A DNA stretch of 64,000 nt from Cryptomeria japonica (taxonomy: Eukaryota > Streptophyta > Pinopsida > Cupressales > Cupressaceae). The translations under genes were made by a program, and so were the position numbers. Below, piece by piece: positions 10,705-23,512 of this stretch. The stretch is from assembly GCF_030272615.1 (NCBI RefSeq), contig NC_081406.1, positions 474,176,900-474,240,899 of the forward strand. Reading direction: 5' to 3'. Under the pieces are notes generated by a model. It had not been told where the DNA came from. It searched no databases and saw only the letters and a program-made list of their open reading frames with translations. Position 1 is the stretch's first letter. Every line of letters begins with the position of its first letter.

Positions 10705-13700
10705 AGAATACATAAGATTTTGAAGGAGTGGCGAGACTAAACCAAACTTAGAATTGCAAAACCTACGGGCCAGACCTAGTGTCTCAGGGGCTCATCACAG
10801 ATGGCCTTGCCTATGTGAAGGTGCAGAGACTTCGTAGTTCTTGAAACTATTTAAAACCCATCTAACATGATGGTATATAAAGGAGTGGGTATGAAACCCT
10901 TTCTAGGGTCCCTTTACCCCAGACAGTTTTCTCATCGGCTGCCACCCACTTAGGTGAAACATAGACGATGACCTAGCTAAAACAAAAGGTCCATCTATAA
11001 CCAATAAACCAATGTTGATTGTAAAATAGTGATAAAAGTAAAACCAGTCTATATGCTTCATTAATGGATTATCTCTACCACACTTATGTGATCTCCCAAG
11101 AGTTATAAACACAATTTTGATTCTTACAACTCTCATGATAAGAATGACTCTTAAATCATACAATTTTCAAGTGATATAAAGTACATGATTATGCTCATAT
11201 CTATAAAACATGATCATTAACCAATACTAGTTACCCCCTAATGAATACCCCTCAATTTGCATCATGGCATCATATAATAATATTGATAATCAAAACAAGA
11301 TCAATATAATATACCTAAATTTGATATCATTTCAATCATCTAGTGGGAAGCAATGGTCCTAAACCCATCATAATAAATCAACATATGACATTACGAATCT
11401 ACTACTTAGGAACCTCGAGAAGAATGAGAATTATTAAGGATCTCAAACTTGGAATCTTTGAATATGGACCTGATAGCTCCAAAGTCCTCTTTTGTTTGAA
11501 ATATTTGAATATGGACCTGAATGCTACACCAACACCAGATGACACTCCCAATGTACCCACCCCTAAAACTCATAGCTGTTGTCACCTCATGAAATATTAT
11601 GATTGCAAGATAAGCATAGGATGGGTTTGTTAAAAAGGCTTTAGAATCTTTCAAGAAAATGTGATTGGTATGGTGAAACCCTTGTGAGACAAAAACCACA
11701 CCAAAGAGAACAATGCTTGTGTTATTCCTTCAAATGGGTTACAAGAATACTTCTCTCTAAATTCCTCTAGCACTTTATTACTGCTACAACCTACAAAACA
11801 ACTTTTCTAACCTCCTAGACCAAGCTCCAATTCACAAAATAAATAAAGGTGAAAATATGGGATGGTTTTACAAAACATTTTACAAGCCCAATTTCACATC
11901 TCACCAATGCAAAAGGTATACATTTTGATTTCATAGTATATAATGGTTTCTCAACTTGTCTATTATGTTTGTCACTTGAGGATAGGCCAATGGGGAGATT
12001 GTTAAATTTATTTGTTGAAGGGTTTGGGGGAACTCTATAAATCACTGAATACTTTCTTATCAATAATGAGATTTGTGGTATTTTTTTCTTTATTGAGAAG
12101 TAGAAATATTTATAGCTTCTCTCATTAAAACTTCCAAAACACATTTGTTTTTGCTAATTCACATGGTTTGATGGTGCAAGAGCACCTTAGGGACCTAGGT
12201 TTGGCCAAAACGGTCAAAATTTGAGATTTTTTTTTTTTTTTGTTGTTATTTCATGTAAATAAGGCCACTTGAGACCATTATGATGTATTTGGACCTAATT
12301 GGGAAAGTTTGAGGTCCATTGGGCAAAAATTGTAAAAAATGTAAAAAGATGTCATTATTGTCATGACAAATTTTAAAAATTTGGTTGGGAGGTTGGTTTT
12401 TGGCGGTTTGAGATTGTAACCCACTTGGATAGGCATAAATAGGCATTTGTCACACCACCCAAGTTTGTCTTGTTAAATTTTGAAAGTTTTACTAAATAAA
12501 GTTGGAGATTTTTGTTCATACAAAAACGTTTCAATCTGATTCTCATTATTTTTAATTGTGAAATTCATCATATTTTCATTAGAAGTTGATTGGATATGGT
12601 AGAGAAGTGAATTACCTTCATTACATCTTTTGTATTATTGAGATCCATTGAAATTTGAAGAAGATATCACTATTTTTCCAAAAACTATCAAAACCCTCAC
12701 TAGGGTTTCCAATGAGTGGGGAAAAAATGTATTTTTGGCCTTTTCACCATTAGAAACTCACACAAATGGTTGGAAAGTCTCTTGTAAATATGTATTTTTC
12801 ATTTCTCTTTCTTGCAGGTCTCCAAAACCTCTGAGACACATGCTAGATTTGATTGATTGGTTTGATATTCATCATGCATAGGACCTCTAGGATAGCAGCA
12901 TAGAGAAAGTGGATTATAAGATAGGTGAGAGTGAATTGCCTTCGATGGAATGTTGGAAGAGATGTGTGGGATCCCTGCACACCCCATAGAAGCATTTAGA
13001 AGCCATAAAAAAGTGCCATAGACCAAATATTAATGACTATCCTAAGGGTACCAATTGTCACAATCACAATTTTACTAGTGATACTGCCTACTCAAACAAG
13101 TTGTGTTTGGAAACCCCAGGTGTGGATATCTAATGGTAATGAAATGTCCCAAGAGTAGCCCTTACACCAGTATGCACAAACCTTGGTGTCACAATGTTGT
13201 TGGTGTGGCCTTGGGCTAATGGTGATTGACTGTTACAATTAGGACAATGATCTCAAACACAATTTATGGTGTTTATAACTCTAATATCCCAATCTACTTG
13301 TATATATTTTCACAAACAATGAACAACCCAACCATAGCTATTAATAAGATTTCCCCATAAAATGCATGCAAAACATGTCATCATTGATATGATAATTGAC
13401 TTGCATTTAGTAAGATACCTCAATGAGTGGAGTCTCATTCTGAAAAGAGTACTTGCAATAAAGATATTGAAATCAACGAGACATTATGCTTTTAAAAATC
13501 CATAAGGAAGATCTAATATTTATGAATGAAATTGCAAATCAATCTAAGTTACATGTTTGATATCTTACTTATATCATGGCAACATAAAATGTATATATTC
13601 ACTCAACGTACCTCTTTTCTTGTTTATTTGAGAATGTTGCTAGGAATTAATAGGTGAATGATACATTGACCTACACATGAATCACTTGTACTTTCCTGAT

Positions 13701-15889
13701 ACTTTTATCCCTTGGTCAAGACCGCGTACCCCCTAACACTTGAAGATTGTTTCCACCCTCTTGATTACTTGAAGTACATGCTCAAATCACACTAAATCAC
13801 AATAGTTAGTAGAAAATAATGACCATAGCCAAGGAAGCCCAAATTTACTCATACTCAAAATAATAAGAAATAACTAAATCATCTGGACCATTATTCATAA
13901 CATAACCTCTTTTCACATCATGGAAGGCCAAAATTACAAGGAAGACCAAAATTACAAGGACCGTGCTTCTTCAAAGGAGCCATTGTTCAGAGCCACCAAA
14001 CTATGAGTAAGAGTAGAATCTATTAGGCTCATACAATTTTAGGACATATAAAGAGTCACCTTAAAAAACCCACACTAATTGCAAAAAATTAAAAGCTTAC
14101 CTAGAACAAAAGTACAATATAACATAAGGATGGCAATAGACTATCAAATAGAAGAATGATCTCCTTATCCTTAACTACTCCCAAAATATTAATTATCATA
14201 TAGAAAATATATATTAAAAAACATTTAACATCTAAAATATGATGTTGTTATTCTTTTCCTCTATCAATTGTGTTCCATCAAATCTTTTATCTAATACTCT
14301 TTTAAAAATAGTGAACCTTACCAACATTAGAAATGAGGTGGATGTTGATTTTAAATTTTAAAATAAAAAGTGGCGAGTATGATCAATGATGCTAATGTTC
14401 TATTCATATTGTGTAACTTGCTACTCTTCAATTTCATATGGTAGTTTAATATATATTGTGGACTTTTTTAGACCGTACATCTTAATATATATTATATTAA
14501 ATGTCTCTTTGTGGGACCACGTGCCCACCATCCATCCTCTCTTTTATACATGACAATACATTTCTTTTCATTGACCAAAGGTGGACAAAAATATTTCATC
14601 GAAAGGATATCTTAACCGATTCTCGTTGAAACAAAAGCAAGAAAAAAAATTAAAATTTGTTGAAATATAATCTTCACAATTTTGTCATCACGAGTGCAAA
14701 CAATCTAGTGAGGAGGACAAAGTTGAATAGTGTGACGAGGATCAGAGCCATCCAATCTAGGAGGCATGATATGAGACTCTTTCTAAAACAATGCTAAGGG
14801 CTATTATGATTTGAAGCTTCTCTTAAATCCTCACATTTTGTTGTCATATAAGAGAAATGTGAAGCAAAACTGGGTAGAGCAGATTCAAAGTCTTAGAATG
14901 AGGTCAATATATATATATATATATGGATGGTAATATTTGAAAGGATATATGAAAGATATATGAAGGCCATGGTAGAAGAGAATATTTACTTCACACTAAG
15001 TGAAGTTATGGAGGTAGTTGCCATGGATGTAAAGTGGGAAGTGTAAAGGAGTCTTTGGTTTCATGAAGAACATTAAGGAGAAAAGGTTAGTTATATCAAG
15101 GAAAAATAAAGAAAAAGGGAAGTGATAAAGAAGGGAGGAAGAAAATAGGGAAGAAAGTGAGAAAATAAAGAGGGGGATCTAATTTATTTTGGTATGTAGC
15201 CTCTACTACTCTTTTTCTTGTTGAACGATTTTGCAATATTTTGAGAAGACTGCAAGGCATGAAGTAATGCTTATAAGGCATGAAGGAGCTATGTAAAGCA
15301 CAAACCATACATATGAATACATGCAAGGCATGAACCATACATGTAAACCATGAAGTAATACATAAATACACATAAGGTACAAGCATATATGAGAAATGTT
15401 CTCATGGAGTGGACATGCTGAAGACACATCGATGATGAAGTAGACAAGATAGAGGTATTCATGGAATAGGAATCTGAAAACATCTCATTCATGAAGTAAC
15501 CAAATGCTAAAGAAAATGTCAAGTAATAAAAAAACTTACAAGGATGAGGCATATTCATAACTTTTGCAATCCCGCCATGGATATCAACACTAGAAGCAAC
15601 TCATACTGTTAGTGTACATACAAGACAATATGGGAGTTCATTATACCCAACAACTTATGGTGTTGTTGTTCGTGTTGGCTCTGTTGGACCCTGCAATTAA
15701 GATTCAATATACATTATTCAATAAGATTAACTGTGCAACATAATGAAATATTGAAAAGTGTGTTATCTTATTGAGCTTCGCTTGGTTTCAAGAATAGTTT
15801 AATATTCTCTACTTAACAGGGCCAACCACGTGAAGGCAGAAGCTCATTTGGCCCCTCCCCCCTGAACATCACTCTAAATTCCCCGTTAA
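10705..15889. other. Long non-genic stretch with LTR-like debris
   Basis: No supported gene. At 12170-12850 there is an LTR-like stretch with a poly-T run (about 12226-12240), a TATA-like 'ggcataaatagg' near 12432 and U5-like sequence. Its start 'gcaagagcacct' also occurs near 41075, which suggests related LTR families. At 13925-13960 a short tandem 'ccaaaattacaaggaaga' occurs. At 14908-14923 there is an (AT) run. At 15240-15370 a 'gcaaggcatgaa' motif recurs. No boundaries can be fixed. Confidence 0.4.
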
Positions 15890-16100
15890 CATCTAACATT
15901 CATTCTTTCATTCTTTCTACCATTAATAAAATATAACATTCATTCATTAATATCATATAACGTTCATTACCACATAACATTGATTAACATTAATTAACAC
16001 ACAACATTCATCAATATTAGTTAACACATATCATTCATAACCATTCATTAGCACATAATTACATTCATTAACACATAAAAATCAGTCATTATCAAATAAG
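15890..16100. repeat. Degenerate short repeats near the CACTA 3' side
   Basis: Variants of 'attcattaacacataac' recur about ten times with 17-25 bp spacing. Position beyond the last exon of the second CACTA gene suggests a subterminal repeat region, where transposase would bind. That role is inferred. Confidence 0.5.
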
Positions 16101-17149
16101 GTAGATTACAATCATTTCTTTTTTTCTTTTTTCTTTGAAGCTATGAAAAGACAAAGTGGAACATCATTTTCTTCATCATTTCCCCCCTCTTCAGTTGTTC
16201 CACCCTCTGCTCATGATCTCAATGTATGCCTAGTCCTATACTGAGGACGAGGACACTGAAGCGAAGGGGGGTCCTCTACAATAACAAAGAAATGAGTTAA
16301 ATTCAATTTTTTAATTTATTATTGTTACAAGTATTTGATTAATTTAGAGAACATAACTATTGAGCTCTTTACCTGATGGGGCCACATCATTTTGTCTAGC
16401 CTCAACCTCAACATGTTGAACACCCTCTAGATCATCTGGAGTTGAAATAATAAAGGTTACATTAATGTTGAACACCAATTGCAATTAAATTTGTTTAAAG
16501 GAATAACAATGGTCCTCTTTACCTAATTGGGGAACATCACGTTCCTGATGTTGTGTACCCGGATCATGCTCCACTTGGTCACCACCAACTACATGCTCTA
16601 AAATATTAACAAAAAAAGTTACATTAATTAGTACTCTATTTACAAATTAAGATGTTTAATTGTATTAATAATTACATAAATAAATTTGAATAGCAAATGA
16701 ATACCTCCACTACTAGGATGCACATACAGACCTTCATGTGCAGACGGTGTTTCATGATTAGCAGGCTGCATTCCAATGTCTTGCACATTGTTATCATTGC
16801 TTGCTTATTTAAAACAAATATAGTCACTTTATGTTGAAACTCAACATCAATTAGATTATTGGTAAAGTATTCAATTTGAAACAATTTTCATTTAGCTTAT
16901 TTACTTGTGTGAGGGATGCACCAGAATCTTGTGTTTGCCCACTCAATTCTCATAGCCGATCAACCACGACTGTATAGCCTTGTTGGTAGGCAATTCTCTT
17001 GTCATCTTCTATGGGTGCTCTATTGAATTTAGATCCCTACATTTTTGCTTGGTATCGTGAATTTTTCTTGCATTGTTTGATAAAAAAAAATCATTTGCAA
17101 TTTATAAATATTTTGATGCGATATTTCATTTATAGATACTTACAATTCA

Positions 17150-17640
17150 TGCAGTAAGTTTCATATAACCACCAGAGCCGAGTTTGTGTTGCCCATGCTT
17201 TTCTTGTCTTGCCTTGGTTGCCTTTGACGTGTCACTCAGTTTATGAAAAGTTTGAAATATGTTAGATTATATAAATATAAAGAGTAATTAATTAGTACAT
17301 AATTACATTCTTAATAGTATCCTGTACCTTCTTTTGGCATCTGGTGGTGTGTTTCCTTTTTTCATTTCAATTCTCTCCTTGGCATCCAAAATCAGGTCCT
17401 TCCACTCCCTCTTTGGAATCATGGGGGGATGCTCGTACTTTATGTTCTTCTCTAAATGGGTCCTGTATTGGTCCCTCACATACTTTAGATATGTGCTAGC
17501 TTTTTCAAGGAGCTTGGTTTTGTCAAAGGTGTCATTTCCAAACCACTCAACCATATGGTTTGTCAATTCATCTTTTAACCTTTTTTCTTGGTCATTCCAC
17601 CTTTTAAAGCAAAAACAAACTTGTTAGATTCAGAAATGAG
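17150..17640 (-). pseudogene. Transposase_24-like (TnpA/plant transposase) domain
   Basis: The main exon (17640-17303) encodes a coil-like KLLEKASTYLKYVRDQYRTH followed by PPMIPKREWKDLILDAKER, the W-containing block of plant Ptta/En/Spm transposase domains. A GT donor follows DAKRR. The next exon (about 17230-17150) ends KLGSGGYMKLTA, then a TGA. A later block (about 17030-16950, RAPIEDDKRIAYQQGY) follows in the usual family order but with another stop. Assignment to PF03004 is from pattern memory. Confidence 0.65.
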
Positions 17641-19189
17641 CTGATCCTACATTTATTATAGTTCAAGAAATGGATCAAAGGAAAACTATTCTAGCAATGA
17701 TATGAAATCAAAATAGTGGATTAGGGTTAGTTGACATATGATGTTCTAACTTTTACGTATGGTGGGCCCAAATATCTACAATGCAATGTCAATAAGATTT
17801 TTATAAAAAATATCATTTCCTGCAAAAAATTCATGGGATCATTAGTCCAAAATGAGTGATTAGAAAGTAAATTACAATTAGACTATATATAATAATAATT
17901 TTAAAGTACCTGGAACCTTTTGTATCTTTAAGGGAATCATTTCTTCGTCGCTCACCACCAATATGGCCTACAATGTTCCCATACTAGCAATACGAGAAGA
18001 TCCAGGAAATGATGGTATGTTATTAGCAGTAGTCGCCTCTGGCGCATCCTCATGTGCATCTCCTATTGTAGAAAATGAATCCACTATGGAATTCCCCTAA
18101 GAAAGAACGCTTGAAGGGAAATAAATACATAACAGAAGATAGAGCAAAAGAGGGATCTACCAATAGTGGGCAGGCCAATATGATGTGCAGTAGAGGATGT
18201 CTGCATGCTACGTGTTTTTGACATTGCAGTCGATAATACAGGTGGGGCTAACCTCTGATGAGGCACCGACAACATTTGCACAGGAACATTGACAACACCT
18301 GAAGAATAATACATTAAATATATAAAACATTAAATATATGAAAAGTGAAAGAATTGTAAACAAGGATGAACCTTTATTATGAACATTGACAGTATCAAGT
18401 ATGATGTATTTTGGATACTCAAAGTGATAAGCCAAGAAAACCATCACCACCTGAACTACCTGCAACACATTGATCATGGCCACCAGTTTCATGAGGATGC
18501 ATAAATTGCTATAAAAACAACGCGTACATATTTTAGTTAATGATATAAAAGAGTATAAAATATAAACCATTATTGAACTTTTGTTATAATTAAAGCTTTT
18601 ATTACTACTTACTTGCAAGTTGTCTGCTGTCCGAATTAATTTTTGCACCCTCTCGTATCTCATTAGTCTAAGGCTCTATGGATGCCAAAGAAACAATCTC
18701 TCTACTAATTTTTCTAGTAGAATTTTTTAACAATTCCATAGGGTTTGTGGAATTTCCAGGGTCATCATCACTTAATCCTGTTGAGTCCACATCCCTAGAG
18801 AGGTGCTCAGGTACTGTAACTCCCTTTCTCTTTCCCCGAACATCCGTCTATGACAAGAATATCATTAACAATTATAAAATTAGTCTAAAACACTAAAAAA
18901 AAGAACATAATAATGTAATAGTTTTCTTCTATCTAATTTGTACAATTACAATGAGGTTTACTTGCTCGATAAAAGTGTCGCAACCTACATCCCTGTCTAC
19001 TCTATGTGATGGATCCATGTCGCCCTGTGACAAAGAAAAAATATAAAAAACGTTAGCGAAATTGAACCAATAGAATTAGCAAAAAAACTTCATAATTAAA
19101 ATGGTATATTGGAGTCATTAATTGGAGGTTGGTTAATTTAAATGGTATATAGTACGTACCACCCCCATGCTAGTAACTTTGTTTATATC

Positions 19190-19610
19190 TATATGATTCA
19201 ATTTATAATCGATTAGCAATTCTTCCCCTGCACTTATTGATTTTATCGCACATACGAATACATGATTTCCCTTGCGCGCCTCAAATATGCAATTGGGTTG
19301 TTTATTAGTTGACCCAGGTCACATACTATTTATAAAACCTACAACATTCCCTATTTCTTTTGGCCTTCCATCAATTTATACAGCCACTCGTTTACTTTGA
19401 TCATTATCTTTCTGTTGTGTATAATTTGCTGACAGTGCATACCTACACATACTTTTTTTATATTGAACAATCTGCATCCAATTATTGTAATTGTGCCAAG
19501 GTCTGACAAACTCCATCAATTCAACAACTTTGTTGTAACATACATTTATGTCGTCCATGGAAAATAGGCCCAAACCATGTAACAATGAAGGTGCTATGCG
19601 ATATATCTTA
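19190..19610 (-). pseudogene. SET-type lysine methyltransferase domain within the CACTA second gene
   Basis: Reading down from about 19610 the frame gives APSLLHGLGLFSMDDI, matching the SET N-terminal H-G-x-G-L/V-F motif. After about 70 residues it gives GNVVGFINS-x-x-PGSTNKQPNC, corresponding to the RFINHSCxPNC region. It ends HVFVCAIKSISAGEELLIDY, corresponding to the ELxxDY motif that closes the active site and S-adenosylmethionine pocket. The usual NHS tripeptide is altered (NSM-stop), and the frame has a TAA at 19376-19378 and a TGA at about 19318. No pre-SET or post-SET zinc clusters are visible. The three spaced motifs in order make the SET assignment good. Catalytic competence of this copy is unlikely. 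Confidence 0.75.
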
Positions 19611-20592
19611 TTGTTAACACAAAAATCGCTGTTTATTAGAAGAAATTCCTTGGGTACCCATTGTTTTTGTAGATGTTTGTACCTCAAGGGCACCTCAATG
19701 TCTCCTTTGGTCTCATCATCGTAAGAACATGACCCCCCTTGAGCAAGGAAAAATTTCATGCGTTTATTGAATTTTCTTCTAATCTTTTGACCTCTAGTTG
19801 ATCTCCCTATTGTAGACCTACTACATGTCTCACTTTCATTTTCTATTCCTGCATTTCCCTCACTCGAGGAAGACACATCTAACAAATACCTATTTGGTGG
19901 TACCTGCACTCCATCAAATGAGAGAGTTAGTTGGCAATGAGAGAGATATTTTGCAAATGAGGGTAATGTTGATGAAGAAGTCGACCCTAAAGTTGATGTT
20001 GATATTAAAACTTGAATAAGTCCAACTGGGGCCTCAAGTGTTGATAAATGTATTAGATTTGCTGCTAATGTCAAGGTTTGAAAAACTGAGGAAGTTTGTT
20101 TTCCAAGTAATTTTTTAAAAATAAACTGTTTCTATAGGGTGTATTGGCTTATACCTGTAGATCCATGAGACTGTGCAAGATCCTTGTCAAAGGGGTTCAG
20201 GTTCCTGCACATGTAATTCAATTATCTTATATTAGCTAAAAATTACATAGTACACAACATGAACAACATGAACTTTGTAGACAAAAAGAGTATTAAATAA
20301 AAAAAAGATGTTGTCATCATAATCATTGTAAATTTTTTAATTCCTTACCTTTACTTTATTTAGACTATGCAGGATCCTCAACTAAAGGGTTGACGATGTC
20401 TTTAGTCAATGACCTGTTCCTAGCAAGGGTGACAACATCACACATGGACTATACATGAAATCAACACCATCAATTGAGTATCATAAGCATTACAATTGTA
20501 AGTTGATAAACAATAAATACATATGTATCATAAGCATCATAAGAATCACAAGATGTATCATCATATATGTAATTGAGCATCATAATTAGCAT

Positions 20593-20820
20593 CACATGTG
20601 TCATCATAAACATGTAATCCATCACATATGTATCATAAATCACCATCCATCACATAGGTAATAAACAATCCACATTCTATAAATAAACACAAAGTTCAAA
20701 AAATGTCACATGTATCATCATAAACATGTAATCCATCACATATGTATTTTAAATCAACATCCATCACATAGCTAATAAACAATCCAAATTCCATAAATAA
20801 ACACAAAGTTTAAAAAATAT
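20593..20820. repeat. Tandem duplication of 114 bp
   Basis: Two neighbouring copies begin 'cacatgt-tcatcataaac' at 20593 and 20707, about 90% alike by eye. They lie between the second CACTA gene and the inserted retroelement, inside a longer 'atcataa/catcacat'-rich stretch (20460-20830). Confidence 0.8.
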
Positions 20821-20982
20821 CACATAAATAGTCACTATCCCTATCTCCATCTCCTCGGGGTGGCATAGTTCTACTATAAGGACCCGCTAGAGGTCATGGA
20901 ACAAGAATTAAAAATATTAAAAGGTGCATCATAAATTAATTATGTAATGGCACTATAATTCAAAACATAATGAATTAATTAT

Positions 20983-21036
20983 GTAATCATATAAGTCAAA
21001 AAAATTCTATCAAGAAATCAATATTAAATAGATAAT
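20983..21036. repeat. 54-bp flanking duplication, left copy
   Basis: Identical over 54 bases to 34878-34931 (starts gtaatcatataagtc, ends ttaaatagataat). The left copy overlaps the first base of the 5' LTR. The right copy directly follows the truncated 3' LTR and precedes the TNP2 stop codon. The retroelement therefore sits between two copies of the same CACTA sequence, far longer than the usual 4-6 bp LTR-element duplication. Confidence 0.95.
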
Positions 21037-21816
21037 GTAGACACCTAAAATTGTCATGTCTAATTAAATAAATATTTTATTTATTTAATTACTTTAGCCT
21101 AATTCTTCTATTAATTAAATAAATCTTTATTTATTTAATTAATTCATTTATCCTCTTCTAGCCTTATTTCTTATTTAAATAAATACATTTATTTATTTAA
21201 ATTATCCTTTTCCTAAATTAAATAAATACCTTATTTATTTAATTGATCTCACTTCTTCTATTAATTAAATAAATCTTTATTTATTTAATTAATTCATTAA
21301 CCTTTTCTACCCATGACACATGTCATTTATCTCTTAATTCATACACTACCTACCCCTTTCATTATTTTATTATTTCTTTTACCTACCCTCTAATCATAGC
21401 CGACCTCCTTTTACACCTCTCAATCTTATCCCTCCATTTCATATTGTGTCTTCTATATAAGGAGATGCTTCCTTCATTATCAAACCCTAATCGATTATCC
21501 TAATGAAAGATCTTAAGGACATGACTACACTACGATCCTACTTGCAACCACATTCCGTTCTTTATTGAGCTCTTGTGCACATAAAATTTGAGAGCAAATA
21601 TATCAAGCAAGATCAATGGAGATAGGAAGAATGGAGATCCAAACCCTATTGGACATGTGATGGTATAATCTTTGTGATTTCACTTAATTTGCATTGTCTT
21701 AGGTAATCTTCATATGTTATGGTGGATCTTTGTTGATTGTTAGGCTAGGGTTTTGTGGTTGAATTCATTTAGCCTTTCAATATCGTTATTATTGTTATCC
21801 ATTTTCACCATATACA
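21036..21816 (+). repeat. 5' LTR, 781 bp
   Basis: Begins TGTAGACACC and ends ACATATACA-type (accatataca), just before the primer-binding-site-like sequence. The first 260 bp are a series of palindromic modules such as taattaaataaat...atttatttaatta. A TATA box lies at 21454-21460 (TATATAA). The following 'ccctaatcgattatcctaa' is the probable R start. The same LTR recurs at 30412-31171, inverted at 31172-31479, and as a fragment at 34563-34878. Confidence 0.9.
21454..21460 (+). promoter_or_regulatory. LTR TATA box
   Basis: TATATAA inside 'cttctatataaggagatgc', about 420 bp into the LTR, the usual U3/R placement. An identical box is in the internal LTR near 30830. Transcription would start about 30 bp downstream. 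Confidence 0.7.
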
Positions 21817-21837
21817 TTTTGGCACACCCCGTGGGAC
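21817..21837 (+). other. Primer-binding-site-like sequence
   Basis: Directly after the LTR end comes ttttggcacaccccgtggga. TTGGCxCAC-CC-GTGGG is the general form seen after Tat/Ogre-type LTRs, where a tRNA 3' end primes minus-strand DNA. I have not matched it to a specific tRNA. Confidence 0.55.
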
Positions 21838-21959
21838 ATGGATTTTTGTTAGATCTATATTTTTTTGCAGATTTTTCTAATCCTATATTGCTGTTTTGTA
21901 AAACAATTTGGAGAATAATCTTGTGCAGCTAGGGTTTTGGACACAAAATCAAGATCTTG

Positions 21960-22800
21960 GAGAGATTCGATCATATCTCACAAACGGCTAGGAAATTTTG
22001 TACCAAATTTTTTTTGCAAGTTGAAGAAAGTATCAAGAGCTCTCAATACAAAATTCAGAATTTTTGGAAGAAATTTTCATTTTCTATGAATTTTTTATGA
22101 TTTTTCATAAAAAAATAATTTTGAGAGTAAATCAGAGAATTTTTCGGATTTTCTTACATTTTTGGAAATCTCTCATAATTATACACAGGATCTATTCTTT
22201 GTGATTTTAATTTTGATGCAAAATATTTCCCTAAAAATCGGATCTTTAAAAATTAAGGTTTTTCCTTATTTTGATTAGATCTCACAAACGGCTTTGAATT
22301 TTGACATAAAATTTTTTGTGCAGGTTAGGAAAAGTATCAGAAAGATTCACTAAAAATTTCAAATTTTTTGGATCGATTTTGCATTTTATATTAATTTTTT
22401 ATGATTTTTCATAAAAAATTAATTTTGAGAGAAAATTAGTGAATTTTTTGTATTTTCTTATATTTTTGGAAATATCTCATAATTATACATAGGATTTGTT
22501 CTTTGTGATTTTAAATTTGATGCAAAATCATTCCTAAAAAATCAGATCTTTGAAAATTAGGGTTTTTGCATTATTTTACTCATATCTCACAAACTACTTG
22601 GATTTGTTGCAGAAATTTTTTTATGCAAGTTTGGAAGACCATCAGAAATCTCCAGTAAAAATTTCAGATTTTTCGAATCTATTTTGCATTTTATATGAAT
22701 TTTTTATGATTTTTCATAAAAAAATTAATTTTTGAAGAAAATTAGCAAATTTTTTGGATTTTCTTACATTTATGGAAATCTCTTGAAATTTTACAGGTGG
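21960..22800. repeat. Three tandem units of about 304 bp in the element leader
   Basis: The landmark 'ttttttatgatttttcataa' occurs at about 22091, 22395 and 22699, and 'atctcacaaac' at about 21975, 22281 and 22584, a 304-306 bp period. Each unit holds the perfect hairpin TTTTTTATGA/TCATAAAAAA. The units differ by roughly a fifth of positions by eye. This is untranslated sequence between LTR and gag. It may be a packaging or structural element, but nothing shows that directly. Confidence 0.85.
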
Positions 22801-23512
22801 TATTTTTTTATGATGAATCAGATCTTTGAATTGGTCAACAAAACGCATTGTTGAAGACCCCTATTTCACAAAGTCTTTTGGATCTAAAATTTACCTAACT
22901 TGTGTGCTTGCAGGAAGGGGTGATCATTTGAAACAATCCAAACTACTAATAAATCTTTGTTGTAGGTCCTTGGCAAGGGTTTTTGGATTTTTTATGTGCC
23001 TTATTTTCATAGACTAGCAAACACTTCAATTGGTGCACTAAAATTGAATCATTGTCTTTTGTGTCTTGAGCAATAGGCTCCTTTTGTTTAATCTTTAGAG
23101 GGCCTGTCTTCCCGTGTGGTCATTAGGACTACTAGTGAGAAGAGAACGACCCAAGTGGTAGCGAGGAAAACCCACCTCTTCCAAACCACTATAAACAACT
23201 GTATTCATGGTGAAAACTATGGATAATGTGTGCTGATTAGTTCATACCGACACTATGTCTCCCCATAAACCCGTTTGATCAAATTTATTTGATCAGTTGT
23301 AGGGCGTAACCCCTACCGGCTGGGAGCCTTCTGTATTTACAGAGCTGAAAGTGCCGCATGTATGGTCACACAAGCGGATGCCCTTACTAGCACCTTTTTG
23401 TTTTAGAAGCCAAAATCCTTCTAGTTGTTGAGGCAGGAGGTCGGACCTCTGGTAGCGGCCCACACACATACGGTTCTTAGTAGAGATACAAAGTTCGCCA
23501 CGGAGAGTTTTC

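Larger units (their letters stand above)
16217..20125 (-). pseudogene. CACTA second gene: SET domain joined to Transposase_24-like domain
   Basis: A multi-exon minus-strand gene with several in-frame stops. The large first recognisable exon (about 20125-19165) carries serine-rich sequence, a basic stretch (RGQKIRRKFNKRMKFF) and a SET-type domain. Short exons follow near 19010-18965, 18840-18610, 18510-18400 and 18310-18180 with plausible GT/AG borders and acidic or serine-rich linkers. A Transposase_24-like domain comes next (17640-17303 and 17230-17150: RWNDQEKRLKDEL, YLKYVRDQYRTHL, PPMIPKREWKDL, QHKLGSGGYMKLTA). C-terminal exons run to a TGA near 16217. In CACTA elements the second gene product binds subterminal repeats and helps TNP2. 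A SET domain would methylate protein lysines. Joining them in one transcript is inferred from shared strand, close spacing and compatible splice sites. Stops at 19376 and 19318 within the SET region show that this copy is dead. Confidence 0.6.

Noticed and set aside
15592-15620. Possible CACTA terminus (cactagaagcaac)
   Set aside because: No reverse-complement partner was found beyond the TNP2 start, and the usual CACTA-terminus continuation is absent.
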